Under the pieces are notes generated by a model. That model searched no databases. It was given only the letters and a program-made list of their open reading frames with translations, and was not told the origin of the DNA. A DNA stretch of 64,000 nt from Nocardia sp. Lineage in GTDB: Bacteria; Actinomycetota; Actinomycetes; Mycobacteriales; Mycobacteriaceae. A program made the position numbers and the translations under genes. Location of the stretch: NCBI RefSeq assembly GCF_025465275.1, contig NZ_JAODNK010000131.1:1-64000 (forward strand). The letters run 5' to 3'. Shown here in pieces: positions 32,187-40,818 of the stretch (positions are counted from its first letter, which is position 1; the number at the start of each line of letters is the position of its first letter).

Positions 32187-35100
32187 TTATAGATCGGCTC
32201 CGGGGTCGGTGGTGTTCGTACGGTCGACCGTGTCGGGTCCGATATCGCGCGCGGGGAATTGCGATTCGACGCTGTCGGTGTCTCGGCGGTGATGCTGTTC
32301 GGCTTCTGCTGCGTCAGCGGTGAGTTGGAATCGTCGTTGTTGTTCGTGTTGTAGTTCGCTCAATTCATCGATCAGCCAGTCGTTGTCGGGGCTCGATGAT
32401 GTGTCGGGTTGGAGTTGGGCGGGCCCGTAGAGCAGCGCTTCGGTATCGGCGAGTGCGAGGCGGAGGGTGATGTCCTCGATGCGTTGAGCCAGTTCGGTGT
32501 CGGCAAGCACGCGGAGCGGGTTTGCGCTGGCGGGATCAGGGGCGGTGGGGCTTAAAGGGGTGATGGCATCGGTGAGGTGTTGGGTGACCCAGGTTTCGAT
32601 CTGTGCGCGGAGGTCGGCGGTGGGTGCGCTGTACCAGTCACGACGCAGCATCGTCAACGCCGCAGATGTGGGGTAGAGGTCGGCGATGTGTGCGCAACGC
32701 GCCGCAATATGGTCGCGTGGTTCGTGGTCGGGGATCACGGGGGCGTCGTTGTCGCGGCACTCGCCGCACAACCCGTCGTCGCCGCGGCGGCCCGGGGGTG
32801 GGGTGGCGTCGAGGACAGCCCGCTCGAGACCGCAGTGCACGCAGCCGAATCCGCGGCTGTCGGGTACTGCGGCGAGGTCGTAGTCCAAGGGGTGCTGGGT
32901 CGGGCGCGGGTCGTGGGGGTTCGGGTTGTAGTACCGGTGGGGTGCGCCTTCGGGCAATGGCAGATGACGTGGTGCGGCATCGATATCGGCGCGTGTGTCG
33001 AGGTATTCGGCGGTGCCACGGGCAGCGGCGATGTCGGCGGCGGTGGGCCGTACGCGCGGCGAGTTGTCATCGATGCGGGGTTCGTGGTCGCGGGCGGCGT
33101 GCTCGGTGCCGGCGACGGTGCGCGAGAGTGGGACCCCGAAATCAGGGTTGTAGGTGTGCGGGTCGGTGTCGGGTGTTGCGGCTTCGATGAGCGTGCGGTG
33201 CTGGGGAAACTGTTCGGCGGCCCACCGCAGTCGAGCCTTGGCGACCGGGAAACTGTTTTGGTAGAGCGTGGTCGCGACCCGTTGGAGCACATCGAGTTCG
33301 GTGTCGGTGGCTGTGCGGGAAGCCGCGATGAGTGCGTCCTTGGCCTCGGCGATGCGTCCGGCGTGGAGAAGGGCGGCGACGACGCGAAGCTCAGCGGTGA
33401 CCGCACCGCCGGGATCGGTATCGCGAGGATGGTCGTGTGGGCCGGCTCGACGTTGTTCCTCGGGCCGCGAGGCTGCGGCGCCGTCGTCATGTTGTGGCAT
33501 GGTCTGGTCCGAATCTGTTTCTGTGGTGCGGCTTTCGTCACGTTCTGTCGCAGTGGCCGGTGATGGGGTGACGGGGTTCAGGAGGGCTTCGATGCGCCAG
33601 GCGATTGCGGTGGCGTACTGGTCCGGTCGCGGTCCCGGGTCCTCGTGCACGGCAGCGGCAAGTAGCTCCTGGGCGGTGGTGAGTAACTCGTGTGGATCCC
33701 AGCCCTCGGTGGTGCCGTGGTCGACCGCGGCAACCAAGCGCGGCCAGGCCGGGCTGGCAAGGACGGTGTCGGTGAGGTCGTCGCCGAGCACATCGTGAAG
33801 GTGGGCGGTCCAGTCGGGCCGTAGATGGGTGTGATCGGTCGAGGTCTGTAGCGCGGAAGGGTCGAGTCCGAGCCGGAACCAGAGTGCGGCAGCGGGCATC
33901 TCGTCGGGCAGCGGCCGTGCGCTCGCGGCGTGCGTGAGTAACGTGTCGATGTCGAGTCCGGTTCGGGCGGCGGCGTCGAGTCTGTCGGCCAGTTGCGGCC
34001 ACCACGGGTCGTCGAGAACGCGGGCGTCGAGGCGTTTGGCCAGCGGCGACCACATGTCGATCGCGGTATGGAGGTCGCCGAGTACGTCAGTTACCCGTGC
34101 ATCCAGTAGCCGTTGATGGTCGTGCTCGCGGGCCGTGAAACCGGGTGGGCCCGTGGGCCGTAGATCGGTGTCGATGGTGTGGCGGCCCGCCCGCCAGACC
34201 GCGAGCTCACCCAGTAGTGCGTCGTGGCCGAGCAGCGGTCTCGCCCACACCGGCGCCGTCGTCGCTGTCCAGCCCTGGGCATCGGCGCGGATCTGGTCCG
34301 CGAGATGGGAAGTCAGGCGTGCACGGGCGCGCAGATGCTCCGATACCAGACCCTGCGGCAGGTTCCGCGGCAGCCCCCGTACCCAGGGCAGAGGTTGAGT
34401 CTCGCGGGGATAGGCATGGCCGGTGTCCAGCCGCCAGTGCAGCACCGCGGCGGGATCGGCGGCGGTGCCCAACTCTCGCGCGGCGAGCGCAGAAGCGAGC
34501 GCGTCGCGAGGGTTGCGCCCGGATAACGCGATGAGGGAGAGGACCTCACGCAGTGCCGGGTAGGCGGGTGTGTCGGTGAGTCCCGGCCACAGGTGTTCGG
34601 CGTGGGCGTCGAGGGCGGTCAGCTGCTCGGTGCCGAGTGTGTCTTCGGCGGCGAGTGCGAGTGCGTCGTGGTAGGCGTCGATGGCGTGGCCGAGGCGTTG
34701 GTGCGGGTCGAGTGCGTCGCGTAGTTCGGTGTGTGGGGAGTGGTTGGTGTTGTCGCGGGCCAGGATTCGCTGCAGGACTTCGACGGCGGTGCGGGGGAAC
34801 ATGCCGGGTTCGGTCCAGAAGGAGGCTTCGCTCCCATCGATCGCGGTGGTGACGTACACGGTGTTGGTGGTGGCGCCGCGGGTGAGGGCGACGTAGAGCT
34901 GGTTGCGCGATTCGGTGCCGGTGAGCACGACGTGGCAGGTGCCGGCGGTGATTCCTTGCGCGGAGTCGATGGTCATCGCGTACCCGAGCCGCACATGCTC
35001 GCGCACATAGTCAGCGGGCAACACCGTGGTCTCGCCGGTGCGGCGGCCGGAACGCAGATGGGTGACGGTGAGAGCGCCGTCGGGATTGACGGCAGTGACT

Positions 35101-37781
35101 GTCCACCGGTAGCCGTTGCGGACCCAGTCGTGTTGTCCCAGGCGCAGTCTGGGGTTGTTGCGGCGGGCGCTGACGATGTCACCGAGCGATGCGTGTAGCC
35201 CGTCGGCCAGTTCGGCTTCCACACCGACCGTACTGTCGTTGCGGGCGATGCGGTCGGCGCGGGCTTGGTCGTTGAGTGCGGTGACGATGTCGTTGGTGGC
35301 GGCGAGCATCACGGTGTCACGGCCGGCGAGCTGGTCGGCGATCCATCCGGCATAGGCTTGCTCGCGCACCGCGGCCGGTGACCCTGAACGGATGCGTTGG
35401 TGGTCGAGGTAGAAGCCAAGGGCGCTCGGATCTCCTTCGCGCAGTGCGAGACTGGCGGAGGCTTCGATGGTGGAGGCGAAGCGCACCACCTGGGTCATGG
35501 TCGAGGCGCGCGCGGCGTCCGTGGTGTCGGCTGCTGAGCCGCTGGCTTCGATCGCGGGTAGTTGATGGTCGTCGCCGACGCACCGTACCGGCGCTTGGCG
35601 GTCGAGAAGGAACTCGAACAGCGCCAGTCGTTTGTCGTCGCCGAGGCGCACGTGCTCATCGACGATGACCAGTGTGCGTGGGTCGATCTCGAGAACCCAC
35701 TGCGGCAGCGACGGCGGAAACGGTCGATCGCCGTCGCCCGTGGCCACGGCGGTGGGGGAGTGCTTACGCAGTACGTCGAGGAGTTTGTCGATCGTTTCGG
35801 TGCGGGCGTTGATCGCTTCGCCGAGCACTGCCGCCGCGGCGGCAGTGGGCGCCAATCCGAGCACGGTGCCGCCGTCGACGCGCCACGCGTCGGCCAGCAC
35901 GCGCATCGCAGTGGTCTTCCCGGCACCGGCGGGTGCGTTGGTGGTGGTGATGAACCAAGGGGAGCGGGCGAAATCGGTGATGACCGAGACCTGTCCGGCG
36001 TTGAGCCGCCGCCCGGCGTTTGCCCGATCCAGGTGGTAGGCACCGATCGCGGAATCGACATCGTCGGCTGCCAGGGTGTGGGCGCCGACGCGTAGCGACA
36101 GCTCGATCAACCGCTGCGTGGTGCTCAAACGATGCACGCTGGTGTAGGTCTGGGTACCGGCGCTGGTGTAAACGCTGGTGCGATTGGTGCGCTGGTACAG
36201 GGGTGGAACGTCGGCGAGGACGGGTTCGTGGGCCAGGTCCGGATCACCGCGCGCGACCGCGTGCCGTTGTGAAAGCGCCTCGGCGACCACCGCGTCGACC
36301 GTGGTGGCCCACTCGTCTCTGTTCAGTAGTCCGCGTAGCTGTCGTTCGGCTTCGGCGCGGACGTGATGCCACTGCCAGCTCGACCGCTCCCCGGACACTG
36401 TCGCCACAATGCGCCCCCCGATCTCCGTGATCTGGGTGGCGGTGAGTCGGCGGCGCGGTGCGGGCCGGTGAGACAGAACGGTCGACACCGTCTTCGACAG
36501 CATTTCCGGTGAGCCGAGGACTGTTTCGGCTTGCCGGCGCCAGTCGGCGCGTTGTTCGGCCCACGAGCGTGATCGGTGCCGTGCCGGGCGGGTTTCCAGG
36601 GTGGCGCGCTCCATCAGCGCGAACATTTCTTTCGGCATCGGTTCACGCCCGACTTCACGCTCGAACTTGGCCGCGAGCGTCCCGAGGCACGCGGTGATCG
36701 CGGCATCACGACGGGACCAGTACTCGATCAATACCACTGGCACACCCTCGATTTCACGGATCGGCCGCTTGGCCGGATCGGTGCCGGGACGTTCACTGAA
36801 CGACACCGCGAGGTCAGGCTCGAGATGGTGTTCCAGGCGGGTGTTGTAAATCTCGCTGACGGTCACCATCAGCCGGTAGATGACCACGGCGTCGAGGGTG
36901 AGCCAGCGGCCATCGAGGGTGCGGACCCGGTTGGCGATCAACAGGTGTGTGTGCAGATCGGGGTCCCCGCACCGTGATTCACGGTGAACGAACCGCGCGG
37001 CGATGATCCCCTCGACATCGACCTGCCGTATCCCGTTGGCTCCCAATCGGGAGTAGATCGCGTGCTTCTCCAGCCAGGTGACCGCATCGTCGATCGCCTT
37101 GTCGTGCGCGGCGGATATCTTGTCCGAGACTGCTTTCGGGGCGATAGCCCACAACGCTGACACGCTCTTGACCGGGCTGAAAGTGATGTCGAATCCGGCG
37201 ACCGCCGCCGATCGCGGGCGCGAGTTGCGGGCCACCCACCCCGACAACTCACGCGCATCCAAAGGCGGCCGCCCGATCATTTCGGTGAACATCGTGGTCG
37301 CGACACGGCTGCGGATCCGGGCACGGACATCGTCGTCGACGGCTGCTGATCTGGGCAGGCCACCGGCGGCGTTGTGCTCGGCGAACGCGGCTGCGCAACG
37401 TTCCCGGAATTCGTTGCCGCCCTGGTACACCCGGAAAGGACGCCCCAGCCGGGTGGCCGTGTCCGCGGCGCGCAGAGCATCTTTGGGTTTGGCGCCGGCG
37501 GTGATCTCGCGGTCGAGGACCGCGGTCTCGATGGCGTCGGCGTTCGGGTGGCGTCCTTCGCCGAACAGGCTCTTCATCTGCGCTTCGGTGACGAGGTCTC
37601 CGCCGTTCAGGCCCACCGCGGACAGGCCGCTGCCGTGCCACCGACCGGGTGATTCACCCCGTGCCGAGTAGTAGTCGGCGAGCGTCCCGGGGCCCCGGTG
37701 GGTGGAATCATCGGCGGCGACTTGGCGCAGGTAATACAGATAGCCGTTGCCGGCCAACACTTTGTGCAGCGTCGCTGTCAC
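32187..37781 (-). CDS. traA: MobF-family conjugative relaxase-helicase (TraA type)
   Basis: 1864 aa. The N-terminal relaxase has the tyrosine cluster GYLYYLRQV (Y14, Y16, Y17), DYYSARGESPGRWHGSG and the three-His metal site (FVHRES, then PDLHTHLL, about 266-279). The helicase follows: Walker A APAGAGKTT (616-624), LVIVDEHVRLGD, and later YAMTIDSAQGIT and YVALTRG. The last third ends in a zinc site (CVHC...CGEC, about 1648-1675). It nicks oriT, stays bound to the strand and unwinds the DNA for transfer. GTG 37781 (VTATLHKVLAGNGYLYYL) fits family starts; GTG 37805 is possible. No T4SS genes are nearby. Confidence 0.93.
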   Translation of the reverse strand: MTATLHKVLAGNGYLYYLRQVAADDSTHRGPGTLADYYSARGESPGRWHGSGLSAVGLNGGDLVTEAQMKSLFGEGRHPNADAIETAVLDREITAGAKPKDALRAADTATRLGRPFRVYQGGNEFRERCAAAFAEHNAAGGLPRSAAVDDDVRARIRSRVATTMFTEMIGRPPLDARELSGWVARNSRPRSAAVAGFDITFSPVKSVSALWAIAPKAVSDKISAAHDKAIDDAVTWLEKHAIYSRLGANGIRQVDVEGIIAARFVHRESRCGDPDLHTHLLIANRVRTLDGRWLTLDAVVIYRLMVTVSEIYNTRLEHHLEPDLAVSFSERPGTDPAKRPIREIEGVPVVLIEYWSRRDAAITACLGTLAAKFEREVGREPMPKEMFALMERATLETRPARHRSRSWAEQRADWRRQAETVLGSPEMLSKTVSTVLSHRPAPRRRLTATQITEIGGRIVATVSGERSSWQWHHVRAEAERQLRGLLNRDEWATTVDAVVAEALSQRHAVARGDPDLAHEPVLADVPPLYQRTNRTSVYTSAGTQTYTSVHRLSTTQRLIELSLRVGAHTLAADDVDSAIGAYHLDRANAGRRLNAGQVSVITDFARSPWFITTTNAPAGAGKTTAMRVLADAWRVDGGTVLGLAPTAAAAAVLGEAINARTETIDKLLDVLRKHSPTAVATGDGDRPFPPSLPQWVLEIDPRTLVIVDEHVRLGDDKRLALFEFLLDRQAPVRCVGDDHQLPAIEASGSAADTTDAARASTMTQVVRFASTIEASASLALREGDPSALGFYLDHQRIRSGSPAAVREQAYAGWIADQLAGRDTVMLAATNDIVTALNDQARADRIARNDSTVGVEAELADGLHASLGDIVSARRNNPRLRLGQHDWVRNGYRWTVTAVNPDGALTVTHLRSGRRTGETTVLPADYVREHVRLGYAMTIDSAQGITAGTCHVVLTGTESRNQLYVALTRGATTNTVYVTTAIDGSEASFWTEPGMFPRTAVEVLQRILARDNTNHSPHTELRDALDPHQRLGHAIDAYHDALALAAEDTLGTEQLTALDAHAEHLWPGLTDTPAYPALREVLSLIALSGRNPRDALASALAARELGTAADPAAVLHWRLDTGHAYPRETQPLPWVRGLPRNLPQGLVSEHLRARARLTSHLADQIRADAQGWTATTAPVWARPLLGHDALLGELAVWRAGRHTIDTDLRPTGPPGFTAREHDHQRLLDARVTDVLGDLHTAIDMWSPLAKRLDARVLDDPWWPQLADRLDAAARTGLDIDTLLTHAASARPLPDEMPAAALWFRLGLDPSALQTSTDHTHLRPDWTAHLHDVLGDDLTDTVLASPAWPRLVAAVDHGTTEGWDPHELLTTAQELLAAAVHEDPGPRPDQYATAIAWRIEALLNPVTPSPATATERDESRTTETDSDQTMPQHDDGAAASRPEEQRRAGPHDHPRDTDPGGAVTAELRVVAALLHAGRIAEAKDALIAASRTATDTELDVLQRVATTLYQNSFPVAKARLRWAAEQFPQHRTLIEAATPDTDPHTYNPDFGVPLSRTVAGTEHAARDHEPRIDDNSPRVRPTAADIAAARGTAEYLDTRADIDAAPRHLPLPEGAPHRYYNPNPHDPRPTQHPLDYDLAAVPDSRGFGCVHCGLERAVLDATPPPGRRGDDGLCGECRDNDAPVIPDHEPRDHIAARCAHIADLYPTSAALTMLRRDWYSAPTADLRAQIETWVTQHLTDAITPLSPTAPDPASANPLRVLADTELAQRIEDITLRLALADTEALLYGPAQLQPDTSSSPDNDWLIDELSELQHEQQRRFQLTADAAEAEQHHRRDTDSVESQFPARDIGPDTVDRTNTTDPGADL

Positions 37782-37908
37782 ATATCCATCGAAACCCTGT
37801 GCCACAGTGCATGTCCAGGGCCGAAACTGATGAAGAAATTACCAGTTCGACTATTTTGCCTGGTCGTAATCGAATTGTGTCCCGCTATGCAAGAGGTCTG
37901 AATGGCGC

Positions 37909-38041
37909 GAATAGGAGGAAGAAGGGGGGATTGGGGTGTGGGAGAAGAAGTAAACATTAGGTGAGGAAGTGTGATTGAGAGGGTGTGGGGGAGTTGCTGT
38001 GAGGGATATGGGTGAGATGGGGAGGAGAGAGGATAGGGGTT
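37909..38041 (+). other. cytosine-depleted, purine-rich tract (oriT candidate)
   Basis: Only two cytosines in 133 bases of the plus strand, in a genome near two-thirds G+C, with repeated GGGTG, GGGGAG and GAGAGG runs. It lies just 5' of the relaxase gene and runs into a strong hairpin. Such strand asymmetry next to a relaxase start suggests an origin of transfer or a strand-exchange site; G-quadruplex formation is also possible. No gene in 37782-38102. Confidence 0.45.
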
Positions 38042-38078
38042 CGGCAGGTAAGCAGAGTGGACTGCTCACCTGCCGAAA
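38041..38078. other. long hairpin next to the relaxase gene
   Basis: TTCGGCAGGT (38041-38050) pairs with ACCTGCCGAA (38069-38078); inside, after one mismatch, AGCAG pairs with CTGCT around AGTGGA. Either the terminator of the 38103-39815 operon or the stem of an oriT. Confidence 0.6.
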
Positions 38079-38102
38079 TCGACCCTGAAGGCGGACAGCC
38101 TG

Positions 38103-38276
38103 TTACGTCGGGAGAGTAACCGGACCGGTTGGGGGACAAGTGATCTCGATCGGAGGGTTCAGGTAGACGTGCAGCACATGAAGAAGCAGGCAGAAGGCGC
38201 AGTAAAACGCGGCGAAAGCGAGCATGTAGAGGAGATAAGCGATCGTGTACCGCAGGATCTCGGATGCAGGCGGCAT
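38103..38276 (-). CDS. small membrane protein, 57 aa
   Basis: Starts MPPASEILRYTIAYLLYMLA, continues FAAFYCAFCLLLHVLHVYLN and ends with a short Pro/Thr tail. The single long hydrophobic stretch is probably one or two membrane passes. AAGGAG lies nine bases before ATG 38276. It closes the transcript that includes the relaxase-C-terminus paralogue, so it is likely part of the element. Function unknown; an entry-exclusion or accessory membrane role is possible. Confidence 0.6.
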   Translation of the reverse strand: MPPASEILRYTIAYLLYMLAFAAFYCAFCLLLHVLHVYLNPPIEITCPPTGPVTLPT

Positions 38277-38375
38277 GGGGCAGCTCCTTCGTGAATGTCG
38301 GGTAGGTGCGTGGTGGTGGCCGGTCCGCCGCAGGCGTGAGCCCTGCGGCGGACCGGAGAACGGGAAGGGTTGAAG

Positions 38376-39815
38376 TCAGGCGGCGTGCTCGCGGCGGGCA
38401 GGCACGTCCAGGCCGATCCAGACCAGGCACTGGGTGCAGAGGCTGTCGGTGTTGACAGCGGTGATGCGGGTACACGCATCACAGCGGCCAGTGCGCTGAC
38501 CCGCACCCAGCACCGGGCCGCGCCGCCGCGGCTGCCGCCGCGCCGGAGCCACCGGTGGTTGCGGGTCGGGGTCGGACGGTGCGCCACCGGGAAGGGCTGC
38601 GGTGTCGAGGAATTCGTCGATGAGCGCGATCAGCCACTGCGGCGCACGACCACGAACTTCCGCCAACAGGCCCCGCGCCGCGGTGGGGTAGATATCGGCG
38701 AAGAACCGGAAGTACGCGCGAGCGAGATCACGCGCGGTGAAACCGGCAGGCAGCGGCGGGAGCCCGGGGCGGTCGTCGGCGCGGCACATGTCACACAGTC
38801 CGTCGTCGCTGCGGAGTTCTCCGGCGCGGGCGTGGATCAGGTGTTGGTCGGTGTCGCTGCGTTCGATGAAGCAGGACACGCACCGCCATCCGCGGACCGG
38901 GGTCATGGCTTCATGGTCGTAGTCCAGGCCGTTGCCCTGGAAGGGAATTGCGGTGCGCCGGTCGGTGTAGCCGCGCAACGTGGTGCGGGTGGCGGCGTGG
39001 GTGAGGGCGTTGTCGTCGCTGATCGCGGATTTCCCGGCGATGGCGAGTGCGTGCTGGTGTTGCTCGGCGACGTAGTGGGCGTAGGCGTGATTCCAGAGCG
39101 CGCGTGCTTCCTCCGCATCGAGGGGTGGCTTCTCGGCGGGGAAGCGCGGTGTCCACGAACCGATTTCGGGTCGGGCGAGCAGTCCGCGTTCGCGGGCACG
39201 GTTCTCGGCGGCGCGGGCGTCGGTGAGTTCACTGTCGACGGTGTCGGTATAGAGATTCTCGGCAACGTATTTGGTGACGAGCTCCGGCTCGGTGACAACA
39301 GGGCGGCGCTTGCTGCGCCGGGCGGCGCGGTACTTGATCTGCTCGGGTGTCTGGCGTGACTTCTCGGTGCCACGGTTGGGGGCGAGGTAAGTACGTGCGG
39401 GTGGGTTGCGCCATTGCCGCATCGGTGTGCGCGGCAACTCCGCGGACGGCAGTGCGACGTGCAGGGCGGAGTATTCCTCCTCGACACTGGTGTTATTGCG
39501 CTGGGCGCGGGCTTGCATCTCCGCGACCCGGTCGGCGCGGTCACGGATGAACAACCTCGGATCGGTGTCGGGCACCAAGGCGACCAAGCGGCGCTGGTTG
39601 TCCGGCTCGGCGGCGTACTGGGCAGCAAGCCTTTTCATGGCAGACTCGAACGGGTAGAGAGTGAAGGTGTCCACGAGCCGATCCAGAAAAGCTCGATCCT
39701 CGGCGGTGGCCAGGGTGAGCGCGGCGGGGAACGCACGGCGTGCGGCGCGGCGGTCGGTGGTGAAGGTGATGTCGAGTGCGGCAATGGCGTCGATGAAGGC
39801 ACTGGTTTCGGTCAC
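38376..39815 (-). CDS. free-standing paralogue of the relaxase C-terminal region
   Basis: 479 aa. The N-terminal part (RRAFPAALTLATAEDRAFLD; RLAAQYAAEPDNQRRL; ALVPDTDP) and the C-terminal zinc part (LDYDHEAMTPVRGWRC, CVSC...CDMC, FADIYPTAARGLL) follow the same order as the last 350 residues of the MobF relaxase (RLRWAAEQFPQHRTL, ATPDTDP, LDYDLAAV, CVHC...CGEC, IADLYPTSAAL). A second Cys4 site (CDACTRI...CTQCLVW) lies near the end. No relaxase or helicase domain. Probably a transfer accessory or regulator sharing a partner with the relaxase. Start GTG 39815, with GGGA upstream. Confidence 0.7.
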   Translation of the reverse strand: MTETSAFIDAIAALDITFTTDRRAARRAFPAALTLATAEDRAFLDRLVDTFTLYPFESAMKRLAAQYAAEPDNQRRLVALVPDTDPRLFIRDRADRVAEMQARAQRNNTSVEEEYSALHVALPSAELPRTPMRQWRNPPARTYLAPNRGTEKSRQTPEQIKYRAARRSKRRPVVTEPELVTKYVAENLYTDTVDSELTDARAAENRARERGLLARPEIGSWTPRFPAEKPPLDAEEARALWNHAYAHYVAEQHQHALAIAGKSAISDDNALTHAATRTTLRGYTDRRTAIPFQGNGLDYDHEAMTPVRGWRCVSCFIERSDTDQHLIHARAGELRSDDGLCDMCRADDRPGLPPLPAGFTARDLARAYFRFFADIYPTAARGLLAEVRGRAPQWLIALIDEFLDTAALPGGAPSDPDPQPPVAPARRQPRRRGPVLGAGQRTGRCDACTRITAVNTDSLCTQCLVWIGLDVPARREHAA

Positions 39816-39880
39816 GAGTGGTTTCCCATCTGGACGGTGATGTCGGCGAGCACCCCGGCGCGTGAGCAACCTCGACACCC

Positions 39881-39930
39881 GGGATGGCCGGCTGGTCCGG
39901 ACGACCAGCCGAGGGCGCGAGACCGGCCCC
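39881..39930. repeat. inverted repeat, left arm (palindrome-containing)
   Basis: GGGATG then the 21-base palindrome GGCTGGTC-CGGAC-GACCAGCC (39890-39910), then GAGGG and ACCGGCCCC (39922-39930). The same order appears inverted at 40075-40125. Confidence 0.75.
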
Positions 39931-40074
39931 GGGTGCGACGCGCGGCGGAGAACGCGCCAGAGCGTGCGGAAGCGAATTTCCGTGCGCTCACCCACGAGAC
40001 AGGCGCTGACGGATCAGCAGGGGCGCACGGGGATTCGGTTGCGCCGGGCGCGGGCTCAGTGGCGCGGCGCGGTC

Positions 40075-40125
40075 GGGGCCGGTAGCCCTCGAGATGGCTG
40101 GTCGTCCGGACCAGCAGGACATCCC
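40075..40125. repeat. inverted repeat, right arm
   Basis: GGGGCCGGT (40075-40083), CCCTC, then GGCTGGTC-GTCCG-GACCAGC and CATCCC. Over the outer 30 bases it is the reverse complement of the left arm with two mismatches. The 372-bp gene gap at 39816-40187 contains both arms; candidate parS, oriT or replication origin. Confidence 0.75.
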
Positions 40126-40187
40126 ACCCCCCACCTATCCCTGCACCGGCGACCGCCGGTGCAGGCAAGGACGGTGAGGCAGGAGAC

Positions 40188-40712
40188 TCAGAAGGTCGGG
40201 TCGTCGGTGAAGCGGTTCGACCCGACGACCGCGAGTGCCGGTGCGTGCCACGGGTCCTGACCCTCGGCGGGCTGATCGACACCGTCGGCGGACTGACCGA
40301 ACCCGTTCCCGGCGGTCGTACGCCGCGTCGGTCCCGCGCCGTTGCCGGTCGCGTTCTTCGTTACCTTCGCTGTGGCGTATCGCAGCGAGGGACCCACCTC
40401 CTCGACGTCGAGTTCGACGACGGTGCGCTTCTCGCCTTCTCGGGTTTCGTAGGAGCGTTGCTTCAATCGTCCCGAGACAATGACACGTGCCCCGCGGGTC
40501 AGGCTCTCGGCAAAGTTTTCCGCGGCTTGCCGCCAAATACCGCAGCGCAGGAACAAGGCTTCGCTATCGCGCCACTCGCCGGACTTCCGGTCGAAGTAGC
40601 GGGGTGTGGAGGCGACGGTGAAATTGGTGACCGCTTCCCCTGCTGGGGTGAATCGCAACTCGGGGTCACCGGTCAAATTCCCGATGACCGTTATAACGGT
40701 GTCCTGAGCCAT
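40188..40712 (-). CDS. ssb: single-stranded DNA-binding protein
   Basis: 174 aa. N-terminal OB fold (VITVIGNLTGDPELRFTPAG; VTNFTVASTPRYFDRKSGEW; FLRCGIWRQAAENFAESL; GARVIVSGRLKQRSYETREG) followed by a Gly/Ala-rich disordered tail ending TDDPTF, an acidic-Phe tip like that used by SSB to recruit partners. As an element-borne SSB it probably protects transferred single strands. GGGAG precedes ATG 40712. It follows the ParB-like gene on the same strand. Confidence 0.93.
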   Translation of the reverse strand: MAQDTVITVIGNLTGDPELRFTPAGEAVTNFTVASTPRYFDRKSGEWRDSEALFLRCGIWRQAAENFAESLTRGARVIVSGRLKQRSYETREGEKRTVVELDVEEVGPSLRYATAKVTKNATGNGAGPTRRTTAGNGFGQSADGVDQPAEGQDPWHAPALAVVGSNRFTDDPTF

Positions 40713-40818
40713 AATTCGGCTCCCTTTCTCGAAACAGTTGATACGTCGCCGCTGTCGGGTCGGGATCAGCGATGGATCGCGCCGGGATATCGGTTCGGAT
40801 GCGCGGCATGTCGGTGGG

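Noticed and set aside
37851..38069. 72-codon minus-strand frame rich in Ser and Pro
   Set aside because: Produced by the pyrimidine-rich strand of the C-depleted tract; no ribosome site or coding pattern.
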